A DNA stretch of 22,970 bases from an uncultured Gammaproteobacteria bacterium (GTDB lineage Bacteria > Pseudomonadota > Gammaproteobacteria > Magnimaribacterales > D2472). The position numbers were made by a program, and so were the translations under genes. Of the stretch, positions 22,756-22,970 are shown in pieces. Where the stretch lies: NCBI GenBank assembly GCA_913050015.1, contig CAJXAZ010000014.1, forward strand, positions 1-22,970. The letters are read 5' to 3'. Within the stretch, counting starts at the first letter, position 1; every line of letters starts with the position of its first letter. Under the pieces are notes generated by a model, which saw only the letters and a list, made by a program, of their open reading frames with translations, ran no database searches and had not been told where the DNA came from.

Positions 22756-22970
22756 AGCCCTGTCAATTAAAAAATATCTAGACAAGTCCCCTAATATTTT
22801 TTTTATATATGGTTCAGAAGTCATCTTAAAGAATAATTCAAAAGATATCTTAAAGAATCATTTAAAAACAAAAGGTTTTACCGAAAGAAAGTTTATAAAT
22901 AAAGATGGGTTTAAGGATATAGAACAAGCTGTTATAGAAAATGCAGGCGGTTCTCTATTTGGCTCAAAAA
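22745..22970 (+). CDS. holA: DNA polymerase III delta subunit, N-terminal part
   Basis: HolA is the clamp-loader subunit that opens the beta sliding clamp. The frame starts at TTG 22745, overlaps lptE by 11 bases and runs off the right edge after 75 codons. It begins with K-C-E-A-L-S-I-K-K-Y-L and continues with NIFFIYGSEVILKNNSKDIL, resembling the family's conserved opening (a strand, then Y-G-x-E and a helix). Later GFTERKFI and AGGSLFGSK match the typical G-F-x-E-R and S-L-F-x-x-x segments. Position after leuS and lptE is the conserved gammaproteobacterial order. The TTG start is chosen from the GGAGG site; a CTG six codons... further in (22760) is a much weaker alternative. Confidence 0.82.
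   Translation, partial: MKCEALSIKKYLDKSPNIFFIYGSEVILKNNSKDILKNHLKTKGFTERKFINKDGFKDIEQAVIENAGGSLFGSK

Noticed and set aside
1..22970. CRISPR array, tRNA/rRNA genes, insertion sequences, attachment sites or a defence island
   Set aside because: No spaced repeat series, RNA-gene fold, transposase, integrase or defence-type protein was seen; nearly all sequence is accounted for by housekeeping and efflux genes.

Overview
The window is an AT-rich, very tightly packed chromosomal segment (by eye roughly one-third G+C; not counted) from a Gram-negative bacterium, most likely a streamlined, probably marine gammaproteobacterium of the SAR86 kind. The class is suggested by conserved gammaproteobacterial neighbourhoods: divergent rluD/bamD, trxA-rho, (dsbD)-aroQ-accB-accC, and leuS-lptE-holA. 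BamD and LptE lipoproteins imply an outer membrane with lipopolysaccharide. The SAR86-like assignment is inference from composition and compactness, not from a search. No tRNA, rRNA, CRISPR array, insertion sequence, integrase or phage gene is visible, and no gene-free stretch exceeds about 120 bases.

Layout. (1) 1-1050, minus strand: the first codons of a possible acetolactate synthase gene at the left edge, an A/T-rich hairpin, then rluD. (2) 1122-2172, plus: bamD and a small membrane-anchored four-cysteine protein. (3) 2162-6922: an RND efflux module. A periplasmic adaptor and an RND pump (minus) are divergent from a TetR-family regulator (plus), and the shared 97-base intergenic region carries two near-identical palindromic repeats placed over both predicted promoters. 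(4) 6912-7833, minus: a flavin-reductase-like protein overlapping a secreted DUF4399 protein. (5) 7891-10068, plus: rsmD-hemC-hemD, all overlapping. (6) 10061-17072, minus: an HSL-type esterase, a double-ATPase ABC protein (YejF type), ilvD, hemB, trxA and rho, nearly all overlapping or within 15 bases; rho alone has a 119-base leader with its own candidate promoter. (7) 17139-22970, plus: a stand-alone DsbD N-terminal domain, aroQ, accB, accC, leuS, lptE and the start of holA.

Functionally the window is mostly housekeeping: haem synthesis (hemB, hemC, hemD), branched-chain amino acids (ilvD, perhaps ilvB/ilvI), shikimate pathway (aroQ), fatty-acid initiation (accBC), ribosome modification (rluD, rsmD), leucyl-tRNA charging, transcription termination (rho), redox (trxA, DsbD alpha) and outer-membrane assembly (bamD, lptE). 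The accessory part is the efflux module with its regulator, plus the reductase/DUF4399 pair.

I do not see a convincing new defence or mobile system. The items most worth a second look are the twin operators in the tetR/adaptor gap, the DsbD gene reduced to its alpha domain in its ancestral locus, a LeuRS without the leucine-specific insertion, an orphan YejF-type ATPase, and the repeated short gene overlaps.
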